Source: Myxococcota bacterium
GTDB lineage: Bacteria; Myxococcota_A; UBA9160; UBA4427
Length of the DNA: 64,000 bases
Assembly: GCA_041389495.1 (NCBI GenBank)
Contig: JAWKRT010000003.1
Coordinates: forward strand, 62,001-126,000
Reading direction: 5' to 3'
In this document: positions 1 to 9,714 of the stretch, one piece after another
Layout: every line of letters starts with the position of its first letter
Position numbering within the stretch: the first letter of the stretch is position 1
The notes under the pieces: generated by a model
What the model saw: the letters and a program-made list of their open reading frames with translations, nothing else
What the model was told of the DNA's origin: nothing
Databases searched by the model: none
Position numbers and translations under genes: made by a program

Positions 1-1
1 C

Positions 2-958
2 GCGCTCGCGCGCTATCACCTCGCGCGCGCCTTCGCACTCGCGGGCGACCTCCCGCGCGCGCGCGCCGAGTACGAGCGCTCGCTCGCGCTCGACCCGTCC
101 GACCCGCGCGCCTGGAACAACTACGGCAACGTGCTCGCCGCGGGCGGCGAGCGCGACCGCGCGCTCGACGCCTATCGGCGCGCGCTCGCGCTCGACCCGT
201 CGCACGCGACGGCGAGCTTCAACCTCGCGATGGCCGCGCTCGAGGACGGCGACCTCGCGGGCGCGCGGGCGCTCGCGCTGCGCTTCGCCGCGGGCGAGCG
301 CGACCGGAGCGCGGACGTCGAGCGCCTCGCGCGCGCGTTCGCCGACCGCGGCGATCTCGCGACCGCCGCCGCGGTCGTCGAGCGCCGCGCGCGCGACGAG
401 GCGCGGGCGGCCGCGCTGCTCGCGGGCTTCGCGTGGGCCGACGCGCGCGAGGCGCAGGCGATCGAGGCGGCCGAGCGCGCGGTCGCGCTCGCTCCCGACG
501 TCGCGGCGTTCGCGAACGACCTCGCGTTCATGCGCGCGACCGCGCGCACGCCCGCGCTGCGCGACGCGGCGCGCGCGCGCGACCTCGCGCTGCGCGCGCT
601 CGCGCTCGATGCGCCTCGCCGCGACCCCGAGGTGCTCGATACACTCGCGGCCGCGCAGGCGGCGGCGGGTGACGTCGCGGGGGCGATCGCGACGGCCGAC
701 GAGGCGGCGGCGCTCGCGCGCGCCGAGGGGCGCGAGGCGCTCGCGCGCGCGATCGAGGCGCGAGCGCGACGCCAGGCGGAGGGCGCGGCGACGGTGGAGA
801 CGGCGGCCGGGCGGGCGAGCGCCGATGGCATCGGGCGGCCCGACGGCGCGTTCGCGCGCGATCCCCGCGCCGAGGCGCCGCACTCGGGCCCGGCGCCGCG
901 CGCGGGCGAGCCGCAACGCGCGGGTCCGGCCGGGCCGGCGCCGCGGACGGAACGTTAG
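2..958 (+). CDS. TPR-repeat protein, C-terminal part (cut by window edge)
   Basis: The frame is open from the first bases, so the true start lies outside. The visible 318 residues are Ala/Arg/Leu-rich TPR repeats, with recurring Tyr/Ala...Leu-Asp-Pro-spaced helices such as RALALDPSHATASFNLA. A block near residue 160 reading ANDLAFMRATARTPALRD recurs in the two downstream genes as NNLAWMLATA..PAVRD and TLAWMRATA..DALRD. The last 60 or so residues are Pro/Gly/Ala-rich and look disordered. The stop codon abuts the GTG of the next gene with no gap, so they are probably co-transcribed. I infer it is the tail of another TMTC-type protein, but its membrane domain is not visible; it could be a plain TPR protein. 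Confidence 0.8.
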   Translation, partial: ALARYHLARAFALAGDLPRARAEYERSLALDPSDPRAWNNYGNVLAAGGERDRALDAYRRALALDPSHATASFNLAMAALEDGDLAGARALALRFAAGERDRSADVERLARAFADRGDLATAAAVVERRARDEARAAALLAGFAWADAREAQAIEAAERAVALAPDVAAFANDLAFMRATARTPALRDAARARDLALRALALDAPRRDPEVLDTLAAAQAAAGDVAGAIATADEAAALARAEGREALARAIEARARRQAEGAATVETAAGRASADGIGRPDGAFARDPRAEAPHSGPAPRAGEPQRAGPAGPAPRTER

Positions 959-3265
959 GTGGCGCGCACTCCGTCGCGACGCACCTCGCGCGGTCGTCCT
1001 CCCTCGACGGGCGCGCACCGGTCGGGCGCGACGACCGTCCCGGCAGGCGGCGCGTCCGCCGACGTCACCGCGCCCCTCCGGCTCGACCGCGTGGACGCGG
1101 CCGTCGCGCTCGCCCTCGCGGTGGCCGTGCTCGTGGCCTGGGCCAACGCCCTGTCGGCCGGGTTCGTGTACGACGACGTCGGGAGCATCGTCGAGAACCC
1201 GCACGTGCAGTGGCCGTCGCTCTCGCTCGACGCGCTGTGGCGCGCGTGGTGGTCGAGCCCGACGCGGCGGGTCGTCGCGAACGCGTCGTTCGGCGTCGAC
1301 CATCTGCTGTTCGGGCTCGACGCGCGCGCCTTCCACGCGACCAACATCGCCATCCACGCGACGTGCGCGGTGCTCGTGTACGCGCTGCTGCGGCGGCTCG
1401 TGCGCGGCGAGGGCGCGCGCGTCGCGGCGGCGGTGGCCGCCGCCGTCTTCGCGGTCCACCCGATCGAGACGCAGGCGGTCACGTACGTCGTCCAGCGCAT
1501 GGCGAGCCTGGCGACGCTCTTCTGCGTCGTGTCGCTGCTCTGTCACGCGCGCGCGCGCGCCGCGGGCGGGTGGCACGCCGGCTGGCTCGCGGGCGCGGTG
1601 CTCGCGTGGCTCGCGGCGGTGGGCTCGAAGGAGAGCGCCGCCGCGTTCCCGGCCGTCGTGTGGCTCTACGAGTGGCTGTTCGTGCGCGGGGCCGACGCGC
1701 GCGGGGCCCGCCTCATGGCGGGCGTCGTCGGTGTCGCGGCAGCGGCGATGGTCGCGATGATCGCGGTCACGTACGGCGACCCGTTCCGCGACTATCGCTT
1801 CCACGACTTCGGCATCGCCGACCGGCTGTGGAGCCAGGGCCGCGTCGCGTTCGTGTACGCGAGCCTCGTCGCCTGGCCCGCGCCGTCGCGTCTCTCGCTG
1901 ATCCACGAGCTCGCGCCGTCGCGCGGCCCCTTCGAGCCGTGGACGACGCTCCCGGCGTGGCTCGCGCTCGCCGCGGCGTTCGCGTTCGCGGTGCTCCGCG
2001 CGCGCCGCGCGCCGCTCGTCGCGTTCGGCGCGGGGTGGATCGCGCTCGCGCTCGCGATCGAGTCGTCCGTCTTCCCGCTGCGGCTCGTGCACGAGCACCG
2101 GCTCTACGCCGCGATGGTCGGCGTCGCGATCCTGCTGGCCGCTGCGCTGCGCCCGCTCGCGGCGCGGCGGCCGCGGCTCGTCGCCGCGGCGGCGCTCCCG
2201 CTGCTCGCGGCGCTCGCCGCGGCGACGCACGTGCGCAATCGCGCCTGGCGCGACGACGCGACGCTCTGGGCCGACGTGATCGCGAAGGCGCCCGGCTATG
2301 CGGCGGGCTACCAGAGCCTCGGCGCCGTCGTCGCCGAGCGCGGCGACCTCGAGCGGGCGCGCGCCCTCTTCGAGCGCGGCATCGAGGTCGACCCCGACTA
2401 CGGCGGCAACTACGCCGGGCTCGGGACGCTCGCGGGCCGCTCGGGCGACGCCGAGCGCTCGGTCGCGCTCTTCGAGCGCGCGGTCGCGCTCGACCCGCTC
2501 GACCAGTTCGCGTGGATGAACCTCGGCATCGCGCTCGGGCGCGTCGGGCGGCACGCGGATGGCGTCGCCGCGCTCGACCGCTCGCTCGCGATCTTCGAGC
2601 GCGCGTCTGCGCTCGCGGCATCGGCGCGCGCGCTCGCGGCCCTCGGCCGTCACGACGAGGCGGCGACGCGCTTCGCGCGCGCGCTCGCGATCGAGCCGCG
2701 GCACGCCGCGCTGCGCATCGAGCTCGCGCGCGAGCTCGACGCGGCCGGTCGCCGCGCCGAGGCGCGGCGCGCGCTCGAGGCCGCGCTCGCGACCGAGGCC
2801 GCGGCGGGCGCGCGCGGCGAGCTCGCGACGCTCGCCTGGCGGGCGGGCGACGCGGCCGGCGCCGTCGCCCACCTGCGCGCCGCGCTCGCGCTCGACCCGC
2901 GCGATGCGATCGCGGCCAACAACCTCGCGTGGATGCTCGCGACCGCGGCCGACCCGGCCGTGCGCGACGGCGAGCAGGCCGCGCACTGGCTCGCGGTCGC
3001 GGAGGAGGCGGCCGCGGCGAGCGCGGAGAGCGCGGCGACGCCCGCGTCGGCCGCGGGCCGCGAGGCCGAGGCGCTCGACGCGCGCGCCGTCGTCGCGGCC
3101 GCGCGCGGTCGCTTCGACGAGGCGCGCGCGCTCGCCGCGCGCGCGCTCGCCGCGGCGCGCGCCGCCGGCGACGACGCGCTCGCGGCGGAGATCGCCCGGC
3201 GCGCGGCCGCGTTCGCGGCAGAGCGTCCGTATCTCGAGCGACCGGCCGCGGAGTCGGGCGGGTGA
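959..3265 (+). CDS. TMTC-type membrane protein: O-mannosyltransferase-like domain plus TPR repeats
   Basis: 768 residues. A basic, probably cytoplasmic N-terminus (residues 1-45) is followed by a first membrane helix at about 46-62. The TMTC/GT-C signature FVYDD (69-73) is followed by an Asn-Pro pair (80-81). Further TMTC motifs are HPIETQAVTYVVQRM, GSKESAAAFP and EHRLY, spread through about ten hydrophobic segments up to residue 420. TPR repeats run from about 439 to the end. In the family the first extracytoplasmic loop acidic pair serves lipid-linked mannose transfer to protein Ser/Thr; bacterial members are mostly uncharacterised, so substrate and acceptor are unknown. The GTG start directly abuts the previous stop, and the downstream gene overlaps by GTGA. 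The following gene is a paralogue. Confidence 0.88.
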   Translation: MARTPSRRTSRGRPPSTGAHRSGATTVPAGGASADVTAPLRLDRVDAAVALALAVAVLVAWANALSAGFVYDDVGSIVENPHVQWPSLSLDALWRAWWSSPTRRVVANASFGVDHLLFGLDARAFHATNIAIHATCAVLVYALLRRLVRGEGARVAAAVAAAVFAVHPIETQAVTYVVQRMASLATLFCVVSLLCHARARAAGGWHAGWLAGAVLAWLAAVGSKESAAAFPAVVWLYEWLFVRGADARGARLMAGVVGVAAAAMVAMIAVTYGDPFRDYRFHDFGIADRLWSQGRVAFVYASLVAWPAPSRLSLIHELAPSRGPFEPWTTLPAWLALAAAFAFAVLRARRAPLVAFGAGWIALALAIESSVFPLRLVHEHRLYAAMVGVAILLAAALRPLAARRPRLVAAAALPLLAALAAATHVRNRAWRDDATLWADVIAKAPGYAAGYQSLGAVVAERGDLERARALFERGIEVDPDYGGNYAGLGTLAGRSGDAERSVALFERAVALDPLDQFAWMNLGIALGRVGRHADGVAALDRSLAIFERASALAASARALAALGRHDEAATRFARALAIEPRHAALRIELARELDAAGRRAEARRALEAALATEAAAGARGELATLAWRAGDAAGAVAHLRAALALDPRDAIAANNLAWMLATAADPAVRDGEQAAHWLAVAEEAAAASAESAATPASAAGREAEALDARAVVAAARGRFDEARALAARALAAARAAGDDALAAEIARRAAAFAAERPYLERPAAESGG

Positions 3266-5619
3266 GCGCGCACCGCTCGTGCGCGCGCGCGGACCTGCTC
3301 GGCGCGGTCGCGATCGCGCTCGTCGCCGCCGCCGTCTACGGCGACTCGCTCGCGTTCCCGTTCGTGTACGACGACGTGTCGAACATCGTCCAGAACCCCG
3401 GGATCCGGCTCCGATGGGATGCGTGGTCGAGCGTGAGGGGTCTTCGTCTGTGGAGCCCGACGCCTCGTCCAGTGGCGAACGGGAGCTTTGCGCTGTGCCA
3501 CGCGGTGTTCGGTCTGGAGTCGTGGGGGTACCGGTTGGTGAACGTGGGGATCCACGTTCTGGCGTCGCTGTGCGTGGTGGGGGTGGTGCGTCGGTGGTCG
3601 CGTTCGTTCGACGCGTCGGGTCGACTCGAAGCGGGCTCGTACGCGTGGGCGGGCTGGATCGCGGGTCTCGTGTTCGCATCGCACCCGCTGGCGACGCAGT
3701 CGGTGACGTACGTGGTGCAGCGGATGACGAGCCTGTCGACGCTGCTGTACGTGGCGGCGCTGTGGGTGTGGCTGGTGGGGTCGTCGCGGTCGGTGGGGGC
3801 GCGGTGGCGCTGGCGTTCGGGCGCGGTGGTGCTGTGGGTGCTGTCGCTCGGCTCGAAGGAGATCGCGGCGACGTGGCCGGTCGTGGTGTGGCTGTGGGAG
3901 TGGGGGTACGGGTCGGGGCGGTCGGATCTCCGGGGGTACGTGCGTCGGACGGGCTGGATGTGGGGCGCGGCGGCGGTGCTGTTCGGGGTGCTGTTGTGGG
4001 CGTACGGCGGGTTCGACGGTGCGAGCGCGGGGAGCGTGTCGGGAGGGTATGCGCGCAAGCCGTTCACGTGGTGGGAGCGGTGGTGGACGGAGCCTCGGGT
4101 GTGGTGGAGGTACGTGGGTCTGTGGGTGTGGCCGTTGCCGTGGCGGCTGAGCGTGATCCACGCGGTGGAGATGTCGTCGGGCCCGTTCGGGACGTGGGGG
4201 ACGGCGGTGTCGTGGCTGGGCTGGGTGGGTGTGTTGGCGGGGGGCGCGTGGGCGTGGCGTCGTGCGTCGACGCGGTGGCTGGGCTGGGTGATCGGATGGT
4301 TCTGGGTGCAGCAGTGGGTGGAGGGGACGGTGCTGCCGCTCGAGCCGATGTACGAGCACCGGACGTATCTGCCGTCGGTGGGTCTGTGTGCGGGGGTGGG
4401 GTACGGGGCGGTGCGATTGCGCGGGTGGGCGCAGGCGCGGGGGATGTCGCGCGCGGCGGCGGGCCGCGCACTCGCGCTCGTCGTCGCCTCCGTCGTCGCC
4501 GCGCTCGCGTTGCTCGCGCACGCGCGCAACCAGGTCTGGCGCTCGCCCGATGCGCTCTGGTCCGATGCGCTCGCGAAGGCGCCCGGCCATCCGCGTCCGC
4601 ACGTCAACTACGGAATGGCGCTCGCGGCCGAGGGCCGGCACGACGCGGCGCTCGCGTCGTACGCGCGCGCGGCCGCGATCGACCCGCGCTTCCAGGAGGC
4701 GTGGCACGACCGCGGCGTGTCGCTCGCCGCGCTCGGACGTGACGCGGAGGCGCGCGCGGCGTTCGAGCGCGCGGTCGAGCTCGAGCCGCGCGACGCGCTC
4801 GCGCACCGCGCGCTCGCGAACGTGCTCTTCCGGCTGGGCGAGCTCGACGCCGGCGCCGACCACCTCGAGACCGCGGCGCGGCTCGCCGGCGGCCCGCACC
4901 TCTACGCGCAGCTCGCGCATGCGCGCGCGCGGCAGGGACGGACGGACGAGGCGATGCGCTGGCTCGCCGTGTCGCTCTCGATGGATCGCGCGCAGCCGGC
5001 GCGGCACGCGTTCTTCGCCGAGCTCGCGCTGCACCGCGGCGATCTCGCGCGCGCGGCCGCGCACCTCGACGAATCGCTCGCGCTGCGCGACGACGCCGGC
5101 GTGCGCGCCGCGCGCGCGCGCGTCGCCTGGGCGGCGGGCGAGTGGGGCGACGCGATCGCGCTCGCCGAGCGCGCGCACGCCGATGCGACGGGCCGCGCCG
5201 CGGTCCCGGCGGCCGCGACGCTCGCGTGGATGCGCGCGACCGCGCCCGACGACGCGCTGCGCGATGCCGCGCGCGCGCTCGAGGTGGCGCGTCGTCCCGA
5301 GCTCGCGCGCGATCCGCGACTGCTCGAGGCCGCGGCCGCTGCGCTCGCACAGCTCGGCGCGTTCGACGAAGCCGCGCTCGCACTCGAGCGCGCCGTCGCA
5401 CTCTCGCGCGAGGGCGGGCAGGCCGCGCTCGCCGATCGCTGGCGACGCGATCTCGTCGACGTTCGCCAACGACGCGCGCCGATCGAGAGCGCGACGAGTG
5501 CGCGCGAGCGCGTCGTATCCGGTGCGTGGTCACCCGTTCCCGAGCCGATCGAGAGCTTGTCCACCCGTGGGGAGCCGACCGGACCGGCGCGCGGATCGCG
5601 ACCGCCTCTCGCGCGCTAA
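3262..5619 (+). CDS. TMTC-type membrane protein with TPR repeats, second paralogue
   Basis: 785 residues. The start is the GTG whose GTGA overlaps the upstream stop, immediately before a hydrophobic helix (residues 12-27). FVYDD is at 34-38, followed by an Asn-Pro pair, HPLATQSVTYVVQRM, GSKEIAATWP and MYEHRTYLPS, the same order as the upstream paralogue. TPR repeats occupy about 426 to 740, and the tail is low complexity. The oddity is composition: between about 3412 and 4445 (residues 50-394) codons switch to G-ending forms (GTG, CTG, GGG, TGG), with many Trp, while both flanks use the C-ending style (CTC, GTC, GCG) of the neighbours. The membrane domain may have been acquired or exchanged separately from its TPR tail. 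Protein O-glycosylation is inferred from the family only. Confidence 0.88.
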   Translation: MSAHRSCARADLLGAVAIALVAAAVYGDSLAFPFVYDDVSNIVQNPGIRLRWDAWSSVRGLRLWSPTPRPVANGSFALCHAVFGLESWGYRLVNVGIHVLASLCVVGVVRRWSRSFDASGRLEAGSYAWAGWIAGLVFASHPLATQSVTYVVQRMTSLSTLLYVAALWVWLVGSSRSVGARWRWRSGAVVLWVLSLGSKEIAATWPVVVWLWEWGYGSGRSDLRGYVRRTGWMWGAAAVLFGVLLWAYGGFDGASAGSVSGGYARKPFTWWERWWTEPRVWWRYVGLWVWPLPWRLSVIHAVEMSSGPFGTWGTAVSWLGWVGVLAGGAWAWRRASTRWLGWVIGWFWVQQWVEGTVLPLEPMYEHRTYLPSVGLCAGVGYGAVRLRGWAQARGMSRAAAGRALALVVASVVAALALLAHARNQVWRSPDALWSDALAKAPGHPRPHVNYGMALAAEGRHDAALASYARAAAIDPRFQEAWHDRGVSLAALGRDAEARAAFERAVELEPRDALAHRALANVLFRLGELDAGADHLETAARLAGGPHLYAQLAHARARQGRTDEAMRWLAVSLSMDRAQPARHAFFAELALHRGDLARAAAHLDESLALRDDAGVRAARARVAWAAGEWGDAIALAERAHADATGRAAVPAAATLAWMRATAPDDALRDAARALEVARRPELARDPRLLEAAAAALAQLGAFDEAALALERAVALSREGGQAALADRWRRDLVDVRQRRAPIESATSARERVVSGAWSPVPEPIESLSTRGEPTGPARGSRPPLAR

Positions 5620-5695
5620 GTCCCTGAACCGCGGTCGATCCGTGATAAGCTGCGCGCGCATTCGGTCCCACAGCGATCCCTGGATAGAGGCCTCC

Positions 5696-6790
5696 ATGCA
5701 GCTTCCTCGAGTCTGGGAGCGGCGGCTCCTCGTAGCCGTGGCGCTCCTCCTCCCCCTTCACGCCGGTGCCCAGGGAGGAGCGGATCCGCTCGACGACCCG
5801 TTCGGGCCGAGCTACGACGCCGACGAGCTGTTCGACGACGGCATCCACGAGCCGGACTGGATCCCGAGCCTGCGCCTCGACCTCGGCATCCTCCACCACC
5901 AGGGGCTCGCCGTCCTCACGACGCCCGGCGTCGACACCGATCGCGACGGCATCGACGACTGCGGAACGCCGTCGCCGACGAACCTGAATCCCGAGTGCCC
6001 GGGCATCAACACCGTGAGCTCGCGCCGCGAGATCATGACGGCGACCGATCGCACCGCCGTCGACGGCCCCGTGCTCGGCTTCAGCTTCGAGCTGATGGGC
6101 CCGCCGATCGAGCAGATCGTCGGCGACATGCGGCTGCTCGCGGTCGTCGGCTATCGCGACCTGCTCGAGGGCAACACCGCCGTCGCGCGCGCGCAGGTGA
6201 ACAATCCCCAGGCGCGCGGCCTGCGCGCGAAGGGGAAGTTCCTGATCGACTCGATGTACTACGCGGGCATCGGGACGTCGTTCCAGCTGCCCGTCGAGGG
6301 CTACAACCTCAAGCTCAAGCCGTCGATCAACTGGGTGATGATGGACGCCGTGGTCACGCCCTTCCTCGTGCAGCAGGTCGTGACCGACGCGTCCGCGAGC
6401 GGCACCAACAACAACTTCCCTCGCCAGAAGGAGGTGGCGTTCACGAACCACGGCATCGCGCCGCGGGTCGAGCTCGACGCCGAGGTCTATCGCGAGGGGC
6501 CGATCTCCGTCGGTGTGTTCGCGAGCTTCGAGGTGCAGTACCTGCTGAGCGGGCCGCTCACGCACTCCGAGCGCGTCACGTCCTGCCTCAACCACGGCAA
6601 CGACATGGTCGAGCAGCCGCCGGGCTCGGGGAACTTCGTGGTGTCGCCGTGCGCGTTCGTGCCGCCGCAGGGCCCGGACGCCCCGCCGACCAACGACCAC
6701 GACGGCACGCTGCAGTTCGACTACGACCGCGACCCGCTGCTCTACTACGGCGCGATCGGCCTGCGCATGAGCTGGATGGGCGGCCCGTAG
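5696..6790 (+). CDS. Exported protein of unknown family, probable outer-membrane beta-barrel
   Basis: 364 residues. The ATG is followed by a clear Sec signal peptide: basic RRLL, then a hydrophobic run, with cleavage likely after HAGAQ near residue 26. The mature protein is rich in Asp/Gly/Pro with alternating polar/hydrophobic stretches (for example VGVFASFEVQYLLSG, LYYGAIGLRMSWMGG) that look like beta strands, and it ends close to a strand-like segment. An Asp-rich DTDRDGIDDCG near residue 80 resembles a calcium-binding (thrombospondin type 3-like) loop, and Cys occurs in loop-like regions. I do not recognise a family. Its own start follows 76 non-coding bases after the TPR operon. Outer-membrane location is inferred from the signal peptide and strand pattern. 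Confidence 0.8.
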   Translation: MQLPRVWERRLLVAVALLLPLHAGAQGGADPLDDPFGPSYDADELFDDGIHEPDWIPSLRLDLGILHHQGLAVLTTPGVDTDRDGIDDCGTPSPTNLNPECPGINTVSSRREIMTATDRTAVDGPVLGFSFELMGPPIEQIVGDMRLLAVVGYRDLLEGNTAVARAQVNNPQARGLRAKGKFLIDSMYYAGIGTSFQLPVEGYNLKLKPSINWVMMDAVVTPFLVQQVVTDASASGTNNNFPRQKEVAFTNHGIAPRVELDAEVYREGPISVGVFASFEVQYLLSGPLTHSERVTSCLNHGNDMVEQPPGSGNFVVSPCAFVPPQGPDAPPTNDHDGTLQFDYDRDPLLYYGAIGLRMSWMGGP

Positions 6791-6828
6791 CCGGACGCCT
6801 TCGCGCGGCGCGCCGGCGCCGCCTACGG
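6785..6828. terminator. Possible bidirectional terminator hairpin between convergent genes
   Basis: The inverted repeat CCGTAG (6785-6790) and CTACGG (6823-6828) contains both stop codons of the convergent genes. Between them are further partly pairing GC-rich bases (CGGACGCC / GGCGCCG). There is no T-run, so intrinsic termination is uncertain. Confidence 0.35.
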
Positions 6829-9690
6829 CGCGAGCGCCACCCGCGCCGCGCTCCACGCACCCGACGCCTCGTCCGCCCCGTCGAGCCCGAGCTCGCGCGC
6901 GAGCGCATCCGCGCCGCGCGCGTCGCCCGCGAACGCGAGCGCGAGCGCGGCCGCGAGTGCGTCCGTGCGCGCGGCGGGCGCGTCCTCCGCGAGTGCCGCT
7001 TCGCGGAGCCGCTCGCTCGCCTCCGCGAAGCGGCGATCGGCGAGCGCCGCGATCCCGAGCTCGCGCTCGATCGCCGCGCTGGTCCGTCCCTCGGCCGCGA
7101 GCGCGCGCGCGGCGGCGAGCCGCCGCGACTCGCTCCCGAAGAGCCACGCGACCGGGGCGCGCGCGTCCGACCCGCGCACGAAGGCGAGCAGACCGCGCGC
7201 GAGCGCGCGCGGCGTCGGCTCGAGGGTCAGCATCGCGTGGCGCGTCGCGTTCGCGAGCGGGAACCACGCGAGCGACTCGCGCACGATCGGCTCCGGCCAC
7301 AGCGAGCCGACCCACGGGTCGGCGGCGAAGCGCGCCGCGTTCGCGCGCGCGTCCTCGATCCACGCGAGCTCGTCGGGAACGCGCGACCACGACGCGACGA
7401 CGGCGGGCGCGCGCTCGGGGTGGAGGTCGACGAGCGGCGGCGTGTCGGCCGTCCACTCGGCGAGCCGCGCGGCGCCGGCGAGGTAGGTCGCGCCGAGCTG
7501 TCCGGGATGCTCGAGGCCGACGTCGCGCAGCGCGTCGCCCGTGCGCGCGGCGCTCCACAGCCCGCGCACGCGGGCCTCGTCGACGCGCGTCTTCGCGCCG
7601 CGCGAGCCGAGCAGGATCCAGTCGGCCGCGCTCGCCTCCCACAGCGTGCAGTCGGCGAACACGGCGCAGAACGCGCGCGTGATCGCCCTCGCGTCGACCG
7701 GCCGCATCTGCGTCGCCGGCAGCCAGTAGCTCGCGATCCCGCCCTCGCGAAGGCGCGCGCGGACGAGCGCGAAGTACTCCTCCGTGTAGAGGTTCACGAC
7801 GCCCGCGTAGGCCGGCGGCGGCGGCTCCGCCGTGATCAGGTCGTAGCGCTCGCGCGCGGTCTGCAGGAAGTAGCGGCCGTCCTCCACGTGAACGGCGACG
7901 CGCGCGTCGTCGAGCGGGTTCGCGCCCGGCCCGGGATGGACGAGGGGCGCGAGCGCGAGGATCTCGGGCGCGATGTCGACGACGTCGATCGCCGCGAGCT
8001 CGTCGAGGTCCGTCAGCGCCTTCGCCGTCGTTCCGACGCCGAAGCTGATCAGGAGCGCGCGCTCGAGGTGCGGATGGAAGGCGGCGGGGAGGAAGGCGAA
8101 CAGGCGCATGTAGCGGCGCGGCCCGACGACCGTGCCGGACATCGAATAGCCGTCGGTCACGAGGCGGTGCCCGACCGTCGCGCCCTCGAAGCCGATCGCG
8201 GTCACGACGGCGGTGCCGGCGATGCCCTCGCGCATCGCGACGATGCGCTCGTTCGCGCCGAACTCCGCGCGCAGCAGACGCGCGATCGAGCGCTCGTGCA
8301 GGCCGCTCGGGAACGTGGCGAGCAGCGCCAGCGAGGCGGCCGCGGCGACGGCGGCCGGCGCGCGCGCACTCGCGCGGTCGAGCGCGAGCACGGCGACGCC
8401 GAGATAGCCGGCCGCGAGCACCGCGGTGCTCGCGTCGACGCCGAGCGCGGGCAGCATGCCGAAGCCGGCGACGAGCGGCCCGACCGCCGCACCCGCGGAG
8501 TTCGCGAGCGCGAGCAGGCCGGTCGCGCGCGCCGGGCTCGCGAGCTCGCGCTCGAGCGCGTGTCCGAGGAGCGTGAACAGCGCGCCCGACGCGAGGCACG
8601 TCGGGCCCATCAGCACCGCGCACAGGAGCACGGCGTCGGACGGGCCGAGGTTGAGCGCGCCGCTCATGCCGCCGCCGGCGACGAGGTCGTCGAGCAGCGG
8701 CGCGAGGAGCAGGGGAACGGCGCGGTGCGAGAGCACGGCCGCGCCCGCTGCACCCGCGGCGACGGCCGGCGCGAGCCGCGCGAAGCGCGGGCTCGCGCGG
8801 AACGCGGCGCTCGCGGCGAGGCTTCCGAGCGCGATGCCGCCGAGCACGCTCGCGAGCATCCACGCGAACATCGCGCTGCTGTTCGGGAGGTACTGGATGG
8901 CGACGCGGAACCACACGACCTCGAAGGCGAGCGCGACGCCGCCCGCGAGTGCGGCGGCCGCGAGCAGGCGCAGCGCGCGCGCGCCGAGCGGTGCGCCCAG
9001 GGCGGCGCTCGGCGCCGCCGACTCGCGCACGCGAGACCACGCCTCGGGCGCCGCGCGCGCGAGCCAGAGCGCGCCCGCGATCGCCGCCGCGCCGAGCGCG
9101 ACCGCGGCGGCGGCCGCGGCGACGATGCCGCCGAGCGGGATCCACAGCGCCTCCGTGCTCGCGGCACCGACCATCGCGCCGAGCGTGTTCCAGCCGTAGA
9201 GGCGGCCGAGCAGGTGGCCGAAATCCGCATCGCGCTGGCGCAGCGCGTGGACGAGCAGCGGGAGCGTCGCGCCCATCGCGGTGGCGGGCACCGCGAGCAC
9301 GACGAACGCGAGCGCGAAGCGCGCGGCGTGCAGGAGCGCCGGCGTCGGCGCGAGCGGCGCGAGCGCGGGCGCGAACGCCGGGCCGAGCGCGGGCAGCCCC
9401 GCGACGAGCGCGACGCCGGCGACGGCGATCGCGAGCTCGAGCGCGACGTACGCGCGCAGCGGCGCGCGCGCGCGCGGCGCGAAGCGCGCCGCGAGTGCAT
9501 TGCCGAGCGCCATCCCCGTCATGAAGCTCGACAGCACGAGCGCGCTCGCCCAGATGCTGTTGCCGAACGCGAGGCCGGCGCGCCGGAACCAGAGCGCCTC
9601 GAAGACGAGCGCGGCGGCGCCCGAGGCGAAGAAGAGCGCCGACGCGACGCGCACGGCGGTCGGGTCGCCTTCGGGCCGGGCCAGCGTCAT
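6823..9690 (-). CDS. Spermidine-synthase-like protein fused to a multi-helix transporter-like domain
   Basis: 955 residues. Residues 10-510 form about 12-14 membrane helices of the MFS-like type usually found N-terminal in 'fused MFS/spermidine synthase' proteins (FFASGAAALVFEALWFRR opening). Residues about 545-720 form a Rossmann SAM-methyltransferase-like spermidine synthase domain: FGVGTTAKAL glycine loop, DVVDIAPEIL acidic strand end, DGRYFLQTARERYDLITAEPP active-site strand. The rest is an alanine-rich helical tail. Classical spermidine synthase uses an Asp in the last motif; here it reads TAEPPPP, so aminopropyl transfer is doubtful. The ATG is preceded by GGAGGG at unusually close spacing. 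It lies 24 bases downstream of the START-domain gene, likely the same operon. Substrate is unknown. Confidence 0.82.
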   Translation of the reverse strand: MTLARPEGDPTAVRVASALFFASGAAALVFEALWFRRAGLAFGNSIWASALVLSSFMTGMALGNALAARFAPRARAPLRAYVALELAIAVAGVALVAGLPALGPAFAPALAPLAPTPALLHAARFALAFVVLAVPATAMGATLPLLVHALRQRDADFGHLLGRLYGWNTLGAMVGAASTEALWIPLGGIVAAAAAAVALGAAAIAGALWLARAAPEAWSRVRESAAPSAALGAPLGARALRLLAAAALAGGVALAFEVVWFRVAIQYLPNSSAMFAWMLASVLGGIALGSLAASAAFRASPRFARLAPAVAAGAAGAAVLSHRAVPLLLAPLLDDLVAGGGMSGALNLGPSDAVLLCAVLMGPTCLASGALFTLLGHALERELASPARATGLLALANSAGAAVGPLVAGFGMLPALGVDASTAVLAAGYLGVAVLALDRASARAPAAVAAAASLALLATFPSGLHERSIARLLRAEFGANERIVAMREGIAGTAVVTAIGFEGATVGHRLVTDGYSMSGTVVGPRRYMRLFAFLPAAFHPHLERALLISFGVGTTAKALTDLDELAAIDVVDIAPEILALAPLVHPGPGANPLDDARVAVHVEDGRYFLQTARERYDLITAEPPPPAYAGVVNLYTEEYFALVRARLREGGIASYWLPATQMRPVDARAITRAFCAVFADCTLWEASAADWILLGSRGAKTRVDEARVRGLWSAARTGDALRDVGLEHPGQLGATYLAGAARLAEWTADTPPLVDLHPERAPAVVASWSRVPDELAWIEDARANAARFAADPWVGSLWPEPIVRESLAWFPLANATRHAMLTLEPTPRALARGLLAFVRGSDARAPVAWLFGSESRRLAAARALAAEGRTSAAIERELGIAALADRRFAEASERLREAALAEDAPAARTDALAAALALAFAGDARGADALARELGLDGADEASGAWSAARVALAP

Positions 9691-9714
9691 CCCTCCATCC
9701 CGCCGCGGCGTGCG

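Noticed and set aside
5620..5695. TGATAAGCT-like extended -10 before the outer-membrane protein gene
   Set aside because: No -35 at proper spacing and only a partial -10 match; not listed as a promoter.
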